Assembly: GCA_947472965.1 (NCBI GenBank)
Contig: CANJEF010000059.1
Location: 1-7,159 of the forward strand
Origin: Sphingobacteriales bacterium
GTDB taxonomy: Bacteria > Bacteroidota > Bacteroidia > Chitinophagales > Chitinophagaceae
DNA length: 7,159 nucleotides
Direction: 5' to 3'
The notes under the pieces: model-generated
The model's input: the letters and a program-made list of their open reading frames with translations, nothing else
Told to the model about the DNA's origin: nothing
Databases searched by the model: none
Made by a program: the position numbers and the translations under genes
Part shown: piece by piece, positions 1 through 6,838 of the stretch
Position numbering within the stretch: the first letter of the stretch is position 1
Layout: each line of letters opens with the position of its first letter

Positions 1-5
1 AAAAT

Positions 6-13
6 TAATATTG
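6..13 (+). promoter_or_regulatory. Weak candidate -7 promoter element for the DUF983 gene
   Basis: TAATATTG matches the Bacteroidota -7 consensus TAnnTTTG at all fixed positions but one. It ends 13 bases before the ATG at 27, which would give a leader of about 10 bases. The -33 element would fall outside the window, so it cannot be checked. In AT-rich DNA a one-mismatch match is common, so this is only a suggestion. Confidence 0.2.
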
Positions 14-26
14 CGCAAAATATAAG

Positions 27-476
27 ATGGGAAAGCTAAGTGAAACATACCTAGTAAGCGTTTTGAAAAATAAATGTCCGCGTTGCAGAAAAGGAAATAT
101 TTATAGCACTAACAATGCCTATAAATATGGTGAGACTGTCAAAATGAATACCCATTGCCCAGTTTGCAACCAACCTACGCAACTTGAGGTTGGCTTTTAC
201 TATGGAACTGGATATGTTAGCTATGCACTTTCAGTTGCATTCAGCGTAGCCACTTTTGTTGCATGGTGGGTAATCATTGGCTTTTCACTGGATGACAATC
301 GTTTTTTTTGGTGGATGGGTATCAATGCAGCACTACTCATCATTATGCAACCCCTCTTCATGCGCCTGTCAAGAACTCTTTGGCTATCATGGTTTGTTTC
401 ATACGAAAAGGATTGGAACACCAAAGAAGTAGAAGAAGGTGAAAGAATGATTCCTGGACAAGAAAATAATTGGTAA
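27..476 (+). CDS. DUF983 family small membrane protein with two CxxC pairs
   Basis: A 149-residue protein of the DUF983 family, whose molecular role is unknown. The cytosolic N-terminal part carries two cysteine pairs, C17-P-R-C20 in the family-typical context CPRCRKGN, and C44-P-V-C47. Together these look like a small zinc ribbon. Two hydrophobic segments follow, at about residues 62-86 and 93-112, so the protein should sit in the inner membrane. The tail after residue 125 is charged and polar. An in-frame stop at 6-8 and the absence of any earlier in-frame ATG make the ATG at 27 the best start. No Shine-Dalgarno sequence precedes it. It lies 170 bases upstream of fbaA on the same strand, too far apart to assume an operon. 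Family assignment is by recognition of the motif order and size. Zinc binding is inferred from the cysteine spacing. Confidence 0.85.
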   Translation: MGKLSETYLVSVLKNKCPRCRKGNIYSTNNAYKYGETVKMNTHCPVCNQPTQLEVGFYYGTGYVSYALSVAFSVATFVAWWVIIGFSLDDNRFFWWMGINAALLIIMQPLFMRLSRTLWLSWFVSYEKDWNTKEVEEGERMIPGQENNW

Positions 477-618
477 GCTTCAAGTAGTCTTCAAATTATT
501 CCAAGCAATCTTGGGTTTGCCAAACTGAAGTTCAAAAACTATCTACCCCCTGATCAAGATGAAAAGTGGGTTCGGTGTCTCATCTTCATCACCAAGGATT
601 GAAGTCGTGTTTTTTTCC

Positions 619-626
619 GATATTTG
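619..626 (+). promoter_or_regulatory. Weak candidate -7 promoter element for fbaA
   Basis: GATATTTG matches TAnnTTTG except at the first base. A TTG at 599-601 lies 17 bases upstream and could serve as the -33 element, although the spacing is a little short. Transcription would start near 630-632, leaving a leader of about 15 bases before the ATG at 647. If this promoter is used, the longer GTG-initiated version of the aldolase could not be made from that transcript. The match is weak. Confidence 0.25.
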
Positions 627-646
627 CAATTCCAAAAACAACAACA

Positions 647-1714
647 ATGAGTAAATACAAGGCAGGTGTCCTATACGGCGAAGAATTGAAAGCCCTTTAT
701 CAGGATGCAAAAAACAATCAGTTCGCCATGCCAGCAGTGAACACAACTGGTACCGATACCATTAACGCTACACTCGAGGCAGCAGCAGCAGTTAATTCAC
801 CTGTCATCATACAGTTTTCCAACGGAGGTGCTCAATTTATTGCTGGAAAAGGAATGCCGAACGATAAGTTGCAAGCCAATATTGCCGGTGCAATTTCAGG
901 AGCACTTCATATTCACAATGTTGCCAAATACTACGGCGTGCCCGTTATTCTCCATACAGACCATGCTTCAAAAAAATGGTTGCCTTGGATCAGTGCTTTA
1001 ATTGATGCAGGGGAACAATACATGAAAGAAAAAGGTCAGCCTTTATTCAGTTCACATATGCTTGACTTGAGTGAAGAACCCTTGGAAGAGAATATTGCAA
1101 CTTCAGTTGAATTCTTTAAGAGAATGGCTCCATTGGGCATGGGTATTGAAATTGAATTGGGCGTTACCGGAGGTGAAGAAGATGGTGTTGATAATTCAGA
1201 TGTGGAAAATGATAAACTCTATACGCAACCACAACATGTTGCTCATGCCTATACCGAATTGGGTAAAGTAGGAGAACTTTTTACCGTTGCGGCAGCATTC
1301 GGAAATGTTCACGGTGTATATAGTCCTGGGAATGTTCAACTTCGTCCTGAAATTCTTAAGAATTCACAAGACTATATTCAAAAAACATTTAATACTTCCG
1401 AGAAACCTGTATTCTTTGTATTCCATGGTGGAAGCGGATCTCCTCAACATCAAATAAGGGAAGCCATTGGTTATGGAGCAATTAAAATGAATATTGATAC
1501 GGACTTACAGTGGGCATTCTGGGAAGGTGTATTGAAAAACTACAAGAAGAATGAAGGCTACCTGCAAGCACAACTTGGTAATCCAGAAGGGGCCGATAAA
1601 CCGAATAAAAAACATTACGATCCAAGGGTTTGGCTAAGAAAAGGACAAGAGACATTCATGGATCGTTTGAAAGTTGCGTTCGAAGACTTGAATTGTATCA
1701 ATAGAAACGCATAA
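647..1714 (+). CDS. fbaA: Class II fructose-1,6-bisphosphate aldolase (class IIA, FbaA type)
   Basis: Cytosolic, zinc-dependent enzyme that reversibly splits fructose 1,6-bisphosphate into dihydroxyacetone phosphate and glyceraldehyde 3-phosphate, in glycolysis and gluconeogenesis (EC 4.1.2.13). The 355 residues compare with 359 in E. coli FbaA, and recalled alignment gives a constant offset of 4. D105-H106 in LHTDHASKK correspond to catalytic D109 and zinc ligand H110. H222 (NVHGVYSPG) and H260 (VFHGGSGS) correspond to the zinc ligands H226 and H264. The E177-E178 loop (GGEEDGVDN) and N282/D284 (KMNIDTD) are also intact. The open frame extends upstream to a GTG at 566, but the 27 extra residues have no counterpart in the family. 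The ATG at 647, after an A-rich ACAACAACA tract typical of Bacteroidota, gives the usual N-terminus. The gene ends 12 bases before a strong hairpin and is probably transcribed alone. Confidence 0.97.
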   Translation: MSKYKAGVLYGEELKALYQDAKNNQFAMPAVNTTGTDTINATLEAAAAVNSPVIIQFSNGGAQFIAGKGMPNDKLQANIAGAISGALHIHNVAKYYGVPVILHTDHASKKWLPWISALIDAGEQYMKEKGQPLFSSHMLDLSEEPLEENIATSVEFFKRMAPLGMGIEIELGVTGGEEDGVDNSDVENDKLYTQPQHVAHAYTELGKVGELFTVAAAFGNVHGVYSPGNVQLRPEILKNSQDYIQKTFNTSEKPVFFVFHGGSGSPQHQIREAIGYGAIKMNIDTDLQWAFWEGVLKNYKKNEGYLQAQLGNPEGADKPNKKHYDPRVWLRKGQETFMDRLKVAFEDLNCINRNA

Positions 1715-1726
1715 TTCTATTCATAT

Positions 1727-1778
1727 AAAAGGGTTTGAAAAATAATGGTAACTAATGCATTATTTTTCAAACCCTTTT
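1727..1778. terminator. Bidirectional intrinsic terminator between fbaA and uxaA
   Basis: Positions 1727-1747 and 1758-1778 are perfect reverse complements over 21 bases, separated by a 10-base loop (1748-1757). The stem carries a GGG/CCC block near its base, flanked by AAAA on one side and TTTT on the other. A transcript from either direction therefore ends the hairpin in a U-run: TTTT then CAGTTTT on the plus strand, TTTTATAT on the minus strand. It starts 12 bases after the fbaA stop and lies 18 bases beyond the uxaA stop, the expected place for a shared terminator of converging genes. Confidence 0.9.
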
Positions 1779-1796
1779 CAGTTTTAGTAAGTTGCT

Positions 1797-3443
1797 CTAC
1801 AATGATACACCTCGCTTCCAAGGGATGAAATCATCCTGGTTCAACTGCACTGATTTGGGAATAATTTCTCCGCTAGCAGCTTTGATACAATACTCAAGGA
1901 TATCCTCCCCCATTTCCTCAATTGTTTTATCACCTTCAACAATTGGACCACAATCAATATCGATGATGTCGTTCATCCGGGTGGCCAATGTTGAATTGGT
2001 TGATAGCTTAATTGTTGGACAAACAGGATTGCCTGTTGGTGTACCCAGTCCAGTTGTAAATAAAATCAAGGTGGCCCCTGAAGCCGCTTTCCCCGTAGTA
2101 GCTTCTACATCGTTCCCTGGAGTGCAAACAAGACTTAGTCCAGCTTTGGTCACAGGCTCTGTATAATCAAGCACATCCACTACAGGAGAAGTACCCCCTT
2201 TTTTTGCAGCACCGGCACTCTTGATGGCATCGGTAATCAATCCATCTTTGATATTACCTGGAGATGGATTCATATGAAACCCAGATCCTACACGAATCGC
2301 TTCATCACTGTATGTATTCATCAGCCTGATAAATTTTTCAGCAGTTTCTTTTGATGTGCTTCTGTCAATCAATTCCTGTTCTGCGCCACATAGTTCAGGA
2401 AATTCCGCCAACAATATTTTACCTCCCAGTGAAACGAGCAAATCTGAAAAATAACCAACAGCTGGATTGGCGGATATTCCACTAAACCCATCACTGCCGC
2501 CACATTTAACCCCTACTGTAAGATGTTTAAGAGGCACTGGGGTTCTTCGCTCACCATTAATTTCAATCAATCCCTTAAAGGTTTCAGCAATAGCTTCTTG
2601 TATCAACTGCTCTTCGCTTTTGGAATTTTGTTGCTCAAAAATCAGTATCGGTTTATTGAAAGAGGCATTGCGTTTTTTTATTGTTGCCATGAATTCTGCA
2701 GATTGTAAATGCTGACAACCCAAACTCAATATGGTGATGCCCCCAACATTAGGATGGTCTGCATAGGCAGCAAGGAGTTCGCCTAGTGTTGCTGAATCCT
2801 GTCTTGTTCCTCCACATCCCCCTTGGTGATTGAGAAACTTGATTCCATCTACCTGTTCAAAAAGCCTCTGATGCTGTTGAGGTGCATCAAATAATGTACT
2901 GTGATTTGCCTCGTCAAGACTTCCACCGTTTTCATAGGCGGTCTTCAGGGCCTTGGTAAAACGCTTGTATTTATCCGTAACAGCATATCCCAATTCATTG
3001 TGCATTGCTTCGCGGATAACATCCAGATTTCTATTTTCACAAAAAACTGTGGGAATGAAAAGCCAATAATTTGCAGTGCCAACACGTCCGTCATTTCGAA
3101 CATACCCATTAAACGTTCTATTCGCATATTTTGAAACGTCCAACGGTTTCCATGTGAAAGTTGAACCTCGATAAGAATATGGATCTGCTGCATGCTTGAG
3201 GTTGTCGGTTGTCATTAACTCCCCTATCATCACCTCCCGCTGCACGCGTCCAACAAGAACACCATACATGATGACTTCCCCACCCTTTGGGATATCTGTT
3301 GTATAAAATTTATGTTTTGCAGGAATCCTGTCAATCAATTGGTATTGATGACCGTCTAGCGCAATCTCTGTGCCCTTTTCAAGATCTGTAAGGGCTACTA
3401 TCACATTGTCACGTTCGTGGACTTTTAAAACCAAGTTCTTCAT
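1797..3443 (-). CDS. uxaA: Altronate dehydratase (UxaA family)
   Basis: Dehydrates D-altronate to 2-keto-3-deoxygluconate (EC 4.2.1.7), the step after UxaC and UxaB in galacturonate breakdown; cytosolic. The 548 residues show the family layout. An N-terminal SAF domain spans about 5-83. The catalytic GarD/UxaA region follows from about 112 (GRVGTANYW), with GGCGG at 208-212, C243, KCGGSDGFSG at 313-322, and GAEQEL at 353-358. The C-terminal region includes SPGN (394-397), PGNDVEATTG and TTGLGTPTGNP. E. coli UxaA has about 495 residues; the excess comes mostly from a segment at about 150-205. Galactarate dehydratase is a related alternative, but the whole-length resemblance is to altronate enzymes. 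The start MKNLVLKVHERDNV aligns with the E. coli N-terminus, and no ribosome binding site is visible. It is transcribed divergently from the SGLT-type symporter, suggesting a joint sugar-acid uptake and breakdown unit. The exact substrate remains inferred. Confidence 0.92.
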   Translation of the reverse strand: MKNLVLKVHERDNVIVALTDLEKGTEIALDGHQYQLIDRIPAKHKFYTTDIPKGGEVIMYGVLVGRVQREVMIGELMTTDNLKHAADPYSYRGSTFTWKPLDVSKYANRTFNGYVRNDGRVGTANYWLFIPTVFCENRNLDVIREAMHNELGYAVTDKYKRFTKALKTAYENGGSLDEANHSTLFDAPQQHQRLFEQVDGIKFLNHQGGCGGTRQDSATLGELLAAYADHPNVGGITILSLGCQHLQSAEFMATIKKRNASFNKPILIFEQQNSKSEEQLIQEAIAETFKGLIEINGERRTPVPLKHLTVGVKCGGSDGFSGISANPAVGYFSDLLVSLGGKILLAEFPELCGAEQELIDRSTSKETAEKFIRLMNTYSDEAIRVGSGFHMNPSPGNIKDGLITDAIKSAGAAKKGGTSPVVDVLDYTEPVTKAGLSLVCTPGNDVEATTGKAASGATLILFTTGLGTPTGNPVCPTIKLSTNSTLATRMNDIIDIDCGPIVEGDKTIEEMGEDILEYCIKAASGEIIPKSVQLNQDDFIPWKRGVSL

Positions 3444-3561
3444 GCTTTTTGATTTAAATGCTGCGGCATTAAAGTTGACACATAAAAATAAAGCAAATTG
3501 GGCTCCGTTTTTTACTTTATAAAATTTAACTTCAACTATAGCTCATTTTTAAACCACTACC
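3444..3561. promoter_or_regulatory. Divergent control region between uxaA and the symporter gene
   Basis: This AT-rich spacer of 118 bases must hold the promoters of both divergent genes. On the minus strand, TATTTTTA at 3490-3483 matches the -7 consensus TAnnTTTG except at the last base. It would give a leader of about 35 bases for uxaA, but no good -33 element lies at the right distance. On the plus strand I find no convincing -7 element. TTG at 3498-3500 is a possible -33, but what follows about 20 bases on is TATAAAATTT, a poor match. Neither gene has a Shine-Dalgarno sequence. The role is inferred from layout. Confidence 0.55.
3457..3470. promoter_or_regulatory. Candidate operator palindrome upstream of uxaA
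   Basis: AATGCTGCGGCATT is a 14-base palindrome with one mismatched pair: AATGC and GCATT arms, with a central GC. The flanks continue the symmetry imperfectly, since TTTA on the left mirrors TAAA on the right once one extra A is allowed. It lies 13 bases upstream of the uxaA ATG, probably within the 5' leader, where a bound repressor could block transcription. Its GC-containing core stands out in an otherwise AT-rich spacer. A regulator of the GntR or LacI type would fit sugar-acid genes, but none is encoded in the window. Confidence 0.3.
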
Positions 3562-5289
3562 ATGACTAAAGGCCTTTCAGCTGCAGACCTGATTGTTTTC
3601 TTACTTTATATAATTATTGTAGGCGGATACGGAATTTGGATTTACAGACAAAAAAGCAAAGCCAAGGCAGATACAAAAGATTTTTTCTTGGCAGAAGGAT
3701 CACTGGCCTGGTGGGCTATTGGAGCATCGCTGATTGCATCTAATATTTCAGCAGAACAATTCATTGGGATGAGTGGAGATGGTTTTTTTGTGGGAATTGC
3801 AGTGAGCGCCTATGAGTGGTTTGCCGCAATCGCTTTGATTATCATTGCAGTATGGTTCATGCCCATATACCTGAAGAATAAAATTTTCACAATGCCTCAA
3901 TTCCTTAAAACGAGGTATAATGAATCAGTGGCGCTGATCATGACAATCTTCTGGCTTTTCCTTTACATCTTTGTTAACCTCACCTCGATACTCTATTTAG
4001 GGGCAGTAGCCATCAACGGACTGCTTGGCGGAAATTATCTTCATGAAATCATGATCTTATTGATGCTATTCGCACTCATCATCACCTTGGGAGGCATGAA
4101 AGTGATTGGCTATACCGATGTTATCCAAGTGGGCGTATTAATCGTTGGGGGGTTGGCAACCACCTACCTTGCACTCACCATTGTGAGTGACAAATTTGGC
4201 AGCGGTGGTTCTGCCTGGGCAGGATTCTTAGACCTGATGAATCAAGCTCCCGATCATTTTCAGCTTATGCAACCCAAGCCTTCACTCACCTCAACAACAA
4301 TCGACCAACCCGAAAACCTGGAAATTCAAAAATATGTAATTCTTCCAGGGGTGATGATGTACCTGGCAGGTCAATGGATTTTGCATTTAAATTATTGGGG
4401 GTGCAATCAATACATTACTCAACGTGCACTAGGGGCAGATCTCAAAACAGCACGGGCCGGTATCCTGTTTGCAGCATTCCTAAAATTAATGATGCCAGTA
4501 ATTGTGATGCTACCTGGCATAGCAGCCTATGTGCTTTACAAAAACGGACACCTTCCGCAAATGGGCACTGGAAGCAAGGATGGTGCCTATTCAGCCGTAT
4601 TGGGCTTTCTTCCCAGTGGATTAAAAGGACTTTCGGTAGCAGCCTTAACCGCGGCAATTGTAGCATCTCTTGCAGGAAAGGCTAACAGCATATCTACGAT
4701 TTTTACACTCGACATCTTCAAAAAATATTTCAATAAAGAGGCCGATGAAAAAAAGCTGGTATGGACTGGCCGAGTGGCCATTGTAGCTTCCATGGTAGTG
4801 GCACTTATTTTTACATGGAAAGATACACTTGGCATTGGTGGTGAAGGAGGTTTTACATTTATTCAAAAATATACGGGGTTTATTAGTCCGGGTGTTTTTG
4901 CCATTTTCATCCTGGGTATGTTTTGGAAAAGAACAACTGGCACCGCAGCCATGGTGGGCATCATTGCTGGATTTCTCTTGTCAATTTTTTTCAACAGCTA
5001 TGCTGTACAAATACTGGGAAAAGAAACAATCTTATACACGGCTTTTGAATATCAAAAACTGGATAATGGAATCGTAAAAACAATTACAGAAATTCCATTT
5101 CTCATCAGTATGGGCTGGGCCTTCTTTTTTACAGTCGCCATTATGGGTGTGGTAAGTCTGGCAGGACCCAAAATAAATGAGAAGGCATTCATTTTTGAAA
5201 AAGGAATGTTTAAGCTAGACCCGAGAAGTATCATTTTGATTGTTACAGCATTGATGATACTTTCAGCGCTCTATGCAAAATTCTGGTAG
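3562..5289 (+). CDS. Sodium/solute symporter of the SGLT type, likely sugar or sugar-acid importer
   Basis: Inner-membrane secondary transporter of the sodium:solute symporter (SSS) family that couples substrate uptake to sodium entry. The 575 residues compare with about 543 in Vibrio vSGLT, and the hydrophobic pattern fits the family's 14 or so helices, the first at about 5-26. Recognisable family segments include DFFLAEGSLAWWAIGASLI (40-58), SNISAEQFIGMSG (60-72), YIFVNLTSILYLG (135-147), YTDVIQVGVLIVGG (184-197), NYWGCNQYITQR (277-288), AAFLKL (304-309) and IQKYTGFISPG (434-444). N61, Q66, E85, Y278, K308 and Q435 match vSGLT sugar-site positions, while A88, H275 and G372 replace S91, N260 and S368 (alignment from memory). 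S369 of the Na2 sodium site is kept. A loop at about 228-257 is longer than in vSGLT. The divergent uxaA suggests a hexuronate or aldonate substrate; simple sugars such as galactose or glucose remain possible. Confidence 0.93.
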   Translation: MTKGLSAADLIVFLLYIIIVGGYGIWIYRQKSKAKADTKDFFLAEGSLAWWAIGASLIASNISAEQFIGMSGDGFFVGIAVSAYEWFAAIALIIIAVWFMPIYLKNKIFTMPQFLKTRYNESVALIMTIFWLFLYIFVNLTSILYLGAVAINGLLGGNYLHEIMILLMLFALIITLGGMKVIGYTDVIQVGVLIVGGLATTYLALTIVSDKFGSGGSAWAGFLDLMNQAPDHFQLMQPKPSLTSTTIDQPENLEIQKYVILPGVMMYLAGQWILHLNYWGCNQYITQRALGADLKTARAGILFAAFLKLMMPVIVMLPGIAAYVLYKNGHLPQMGTGSKDGAYSAVLGFLPSGLKGLSVAALTAAIVASLAGKANSISTIFTLDIFKKYFNKEADEKKLVWTGRVAIVASMVVALIFTWKDTLGIGGEGGFTFIQKYTGFISPGVFAIFILGMFWKRTTGTAAMVGIIAGFLLSIFFNSYAVQILGKETILYTAFEYQKLDNGIVKTITEIPFLISMGWAFFFTVAIMGVVSLAGPKINEKAFIFEKGMFKLDPRSIILIVTALMILSALYAKFW

Positions 5290-5305
5290 GATGTAAGAAT
5301 TCTTG

Positions 5306-5325
5306 AAAATGAGTTAATTCATTTT
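5306..5325. terminator. Weak hairpin between converging symporter and glycyl-tRNA synthetase genes
   Basis: AAAATGA (5306-5312) and TCATTTT (5319-5325) can form a 7-bp stem with a 6-base loop. The loop contains the stop codon of the glycyl-tRNA synthetase gene (5314-5316, minus strand). On the plus strand the hairpin ends in a T-run, so it could end the symporter transcript. The stem has a single G-C pair and would be unstable. The gap between the two converging genes is only 24 bases, so some terminator is expected nearby, but this one is marginal. Confidence 0.3.
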
Positions 5326-6759
5326 TGATTTGATGAATTCAACAAGCCCCTTGATTGGAATACGCTCCTGTTTCATGGTATCGCGGTAACGAATGGTAAC
5401 GGTTTGATCTTCCTTCGTTTGGTGATCAACCGTGATACAAAACGGAGTACCCAGTGCATCCATCCTACGGTAACGTTTTCCGATAGTATCTTTTTCCTCG
5501 TAAAAACAATAGAACTCATTTCTGCAAGTAGCCATAATTTCACGGGCAATTTCAGGAAGTCCTTCTTTTTTCAATAAAGGGAGGATTGCCAATTTGATGG
5601 GTGCAATGCGAGCAGGTATTTTCAACACAACCCTGCTATCCTCTGAGCCATCTTCCTTATTCCATTTTTCCTCTTGAAAGGCATTGCAAAGGACCAGTAG
5701 AAACATCCGATCCAACCCGATGGAGGTTTCGATGACGTAAGGAACATAATTTTGATTGATCTCGTTGTCAAAATACTGCAGCTTTTTACCACTGTGTTCC
5801 TGGTGACTCTTTAAATCAAAATCAGTTCTGCTATGAATACCCTCAACTTCTTTCCATCCAATAGGAAAAGCATATTCTATATCAACTGCGGCATCTGCAT
5901 AGTGTGCGAGTTTCACGTGGTCATGAAAACGATAATCAGTTGCTGGAATACCCAATGACTGATGCCACTTCATGCGTTCCGCTTTCCAATACTCATACCA
6001 TTCTTTTTGTGTACCAGGCCTGATAAAAAATTGCATTTCCATTTGCTCAAACTCACGCATCCTGAAAATGAATTGTCTTGCAACAATTTCATTTCTGAAG
6101 GCTTTACCAATCTGTGCGATTCCAAACGGAATTTTCATCCGGGCAGTTTTTTGCACATTGAGAAAATTAACAAAAATACCCTGTGCAGTTTCAGGTCTTA
6201 AATAAATTTCATTTGCTTCCTCAGCAACAGAGCCTATCTGGGTGGAGAACATCAGATTAAACTGACGCACTTCAGTCCAGTTGCAAGTACCACTCACACT
6301 ACACTTGATATTTAAGGAATCAATCATTTGCTTCAGTCCTGTAAAATCATTTGCAGCTAAAAATGCTTCCATTTTTGAAATCAATTCTTCGGCTTCACCC
6401 TCCTTTCCTTCCTTAACCAACTGATCAGCAAATCCTTCTATAAGGTGATCTACCCTATATCTTTTTTGGGAATCCTTGTTATCAATCATGGGATCGCTGA
6501 AATTATCAACATGCCCAGAGGCCTTCCATGTTGTTGGATGCATAAAAATTGCTGCATCTATTCCAACAATATTATCATGCATGCGTGTCATTTCATTCCA
6601 CCATGCTTCACGTAGATTTTTTTTAAGCTCACTTCCCCATGGTCCATAATCATAAACAGCACTTAATCCGTCGTAAATCTCGCTGGATTGAAACACAAAT
6701 CCGTATTCCTTTGCATGGGAAATAATTGCCTGAAACTTAGTTTGATCATTGGATACCAT
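5314..6759 (-). CDS. glyQS: Glycyl-tRNA synthetase, single-chain (alpha2) type
   Basis: Class II aminoacyl-tRNA synthetase that charges tRNA-Gly with glycine using ATP (EC 6.1.1.14); cytosolic and normally essential. This is the single-chain homodimeric form, unlike the two-gene alpha2beta2 enzyme of E. coli. The 481 residues begin with the typical HAKEYGFVFQSSEIYDGL segment (15-32). RPETAQG lies at 188-194, class II motif 2 at FRNE (221-224), and motif 3 at GLDR (348-351). The C-terminal anticodon-binding domain starts near 384 (RIAPIKLAIL). The cysteine pair C153/C159 is spaced CxxxxxC before WTEVRQFNLMF, and no second pair is visible, so this region probably does not bind zinc. The frame also opens at a TTG at 6777, but the extra six residues overlap a promoter element and are not family-like, so the ATG at 6759 is preferred. 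No Shine-Dalgarno sequence is present, consistent with a leaderless transcript. The gene starts 79 bases after the MazG-like gene on the same strand. Confidence 0.96.
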   Translation of the reverse strand: MVSNDQTKFQAIISHAKEYGFVFQSSEIYDGLSAVYDYGPWGSELKKNLREAWWNEMTRMHDNIVGIDAAIFMHPTTWKASGHVDNFSDPMIDNKDSQKRYRVDHLIEGFADQLVKEGKEGEAEELISKMEAFLAANDFTGLKQMIDSLNIKCSVSGTCNWTEVRQFNLMFSTQIGSVAEEANEIYLRPETAQGIFVNFLNVQKTARMKIPFGIAQIGKAFRNEIVARQFIFRMREFEQMEMQFFIRPGTQKEWYEYWKAERMKWHQSLGIPATDYRFHDHVKLAHYADAAVDIEYAFPIGWKEVEGIHSRTDFDLKSHQEHSGKKLQYFDNEINQNYVPYVIETSIGLDRMFLLVLCNAFQEEKWNKEDGSEDSRVVLKIPARIAPIKLAILPLLKKEGLPEIAREIMATCRNEFYCFYEEKDTIGKRYRRMDALGTPFCITVDHQTKEDQTVTIRYRDTMKQERIPIKGLVEFIKSKMN

Positions 6760-6764
6760 AGGGA

Positions 6765-6772
6765 CAAAGATA
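6765..6772 (-). promoter_or_regulatory. Candidate Bacteroidota -7 promoter element for the glycyl-tRNA synthetase gene
   Basis: Read on the minus strand this is TATCTTTG, a full match to the TAnnTTTG consensus. The upstream -33 element is imperfect: TTCG at 6798-6795, one change from TTTG, with a 22-base spacer. The box ends only five bases before the ATG at 6759. Transcription should therefore start within a few bases of the start codon, and the mRNA would be nearly leaderless. It would also lie downstream of the alternative TTG start, ruling that start out. Confidence 0.5.
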
Positions 6773-6838
6773 AACAAAAGGGGAGTTTGAAAAACGAATC
6801 GTTGAGAATGAGAATGGAAAAATAGTGGAAGAGAACTT

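Noticed and set aside
515..525. Palindrome GTTTGCCAAAC in the gap between the DUF983 gene and fbaA
   Set aside because: Five-base arms around one central base, no T-run after it and no sign of a second copy; too short to claim as an operator or terminator.
558..590. GATGAA and TTCATC as arms of a possible leader hairpin upstream of fbaA
   Set aside because: Only six base pairs around a loop of 21 bases; this is expected by chance and does not resemble any riboswitch I know.
566..646. A longer aldolase starting at a GTG at 566, with 27 extra N-terminal residues
   Set aside because: The extra residues have no counterpart in class II aldolases, and the ATG at 647 gives the normal N-terminus and family length.
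1792..2166. Open frame of 124 codons on the plus strand inside uxaA
   Set aside because: It lies entirely antisense to the well-supported uxaA coding sequence apart from a few bases, and its translation resembles no protein family.
4374..4866. Several overlapping open frames of 70-100 codons within the symporter gene on both strands
   Set aside because: They are alternative frames of a clear membrane transporter gene, with no family resemblance or separate start signals.
6760..6777. TTG start for the glycyl-tRNA synthetase six codons upstream
   Set aside because: The six codons overlap the probable -7 promoter element and add residues not typical of the family.
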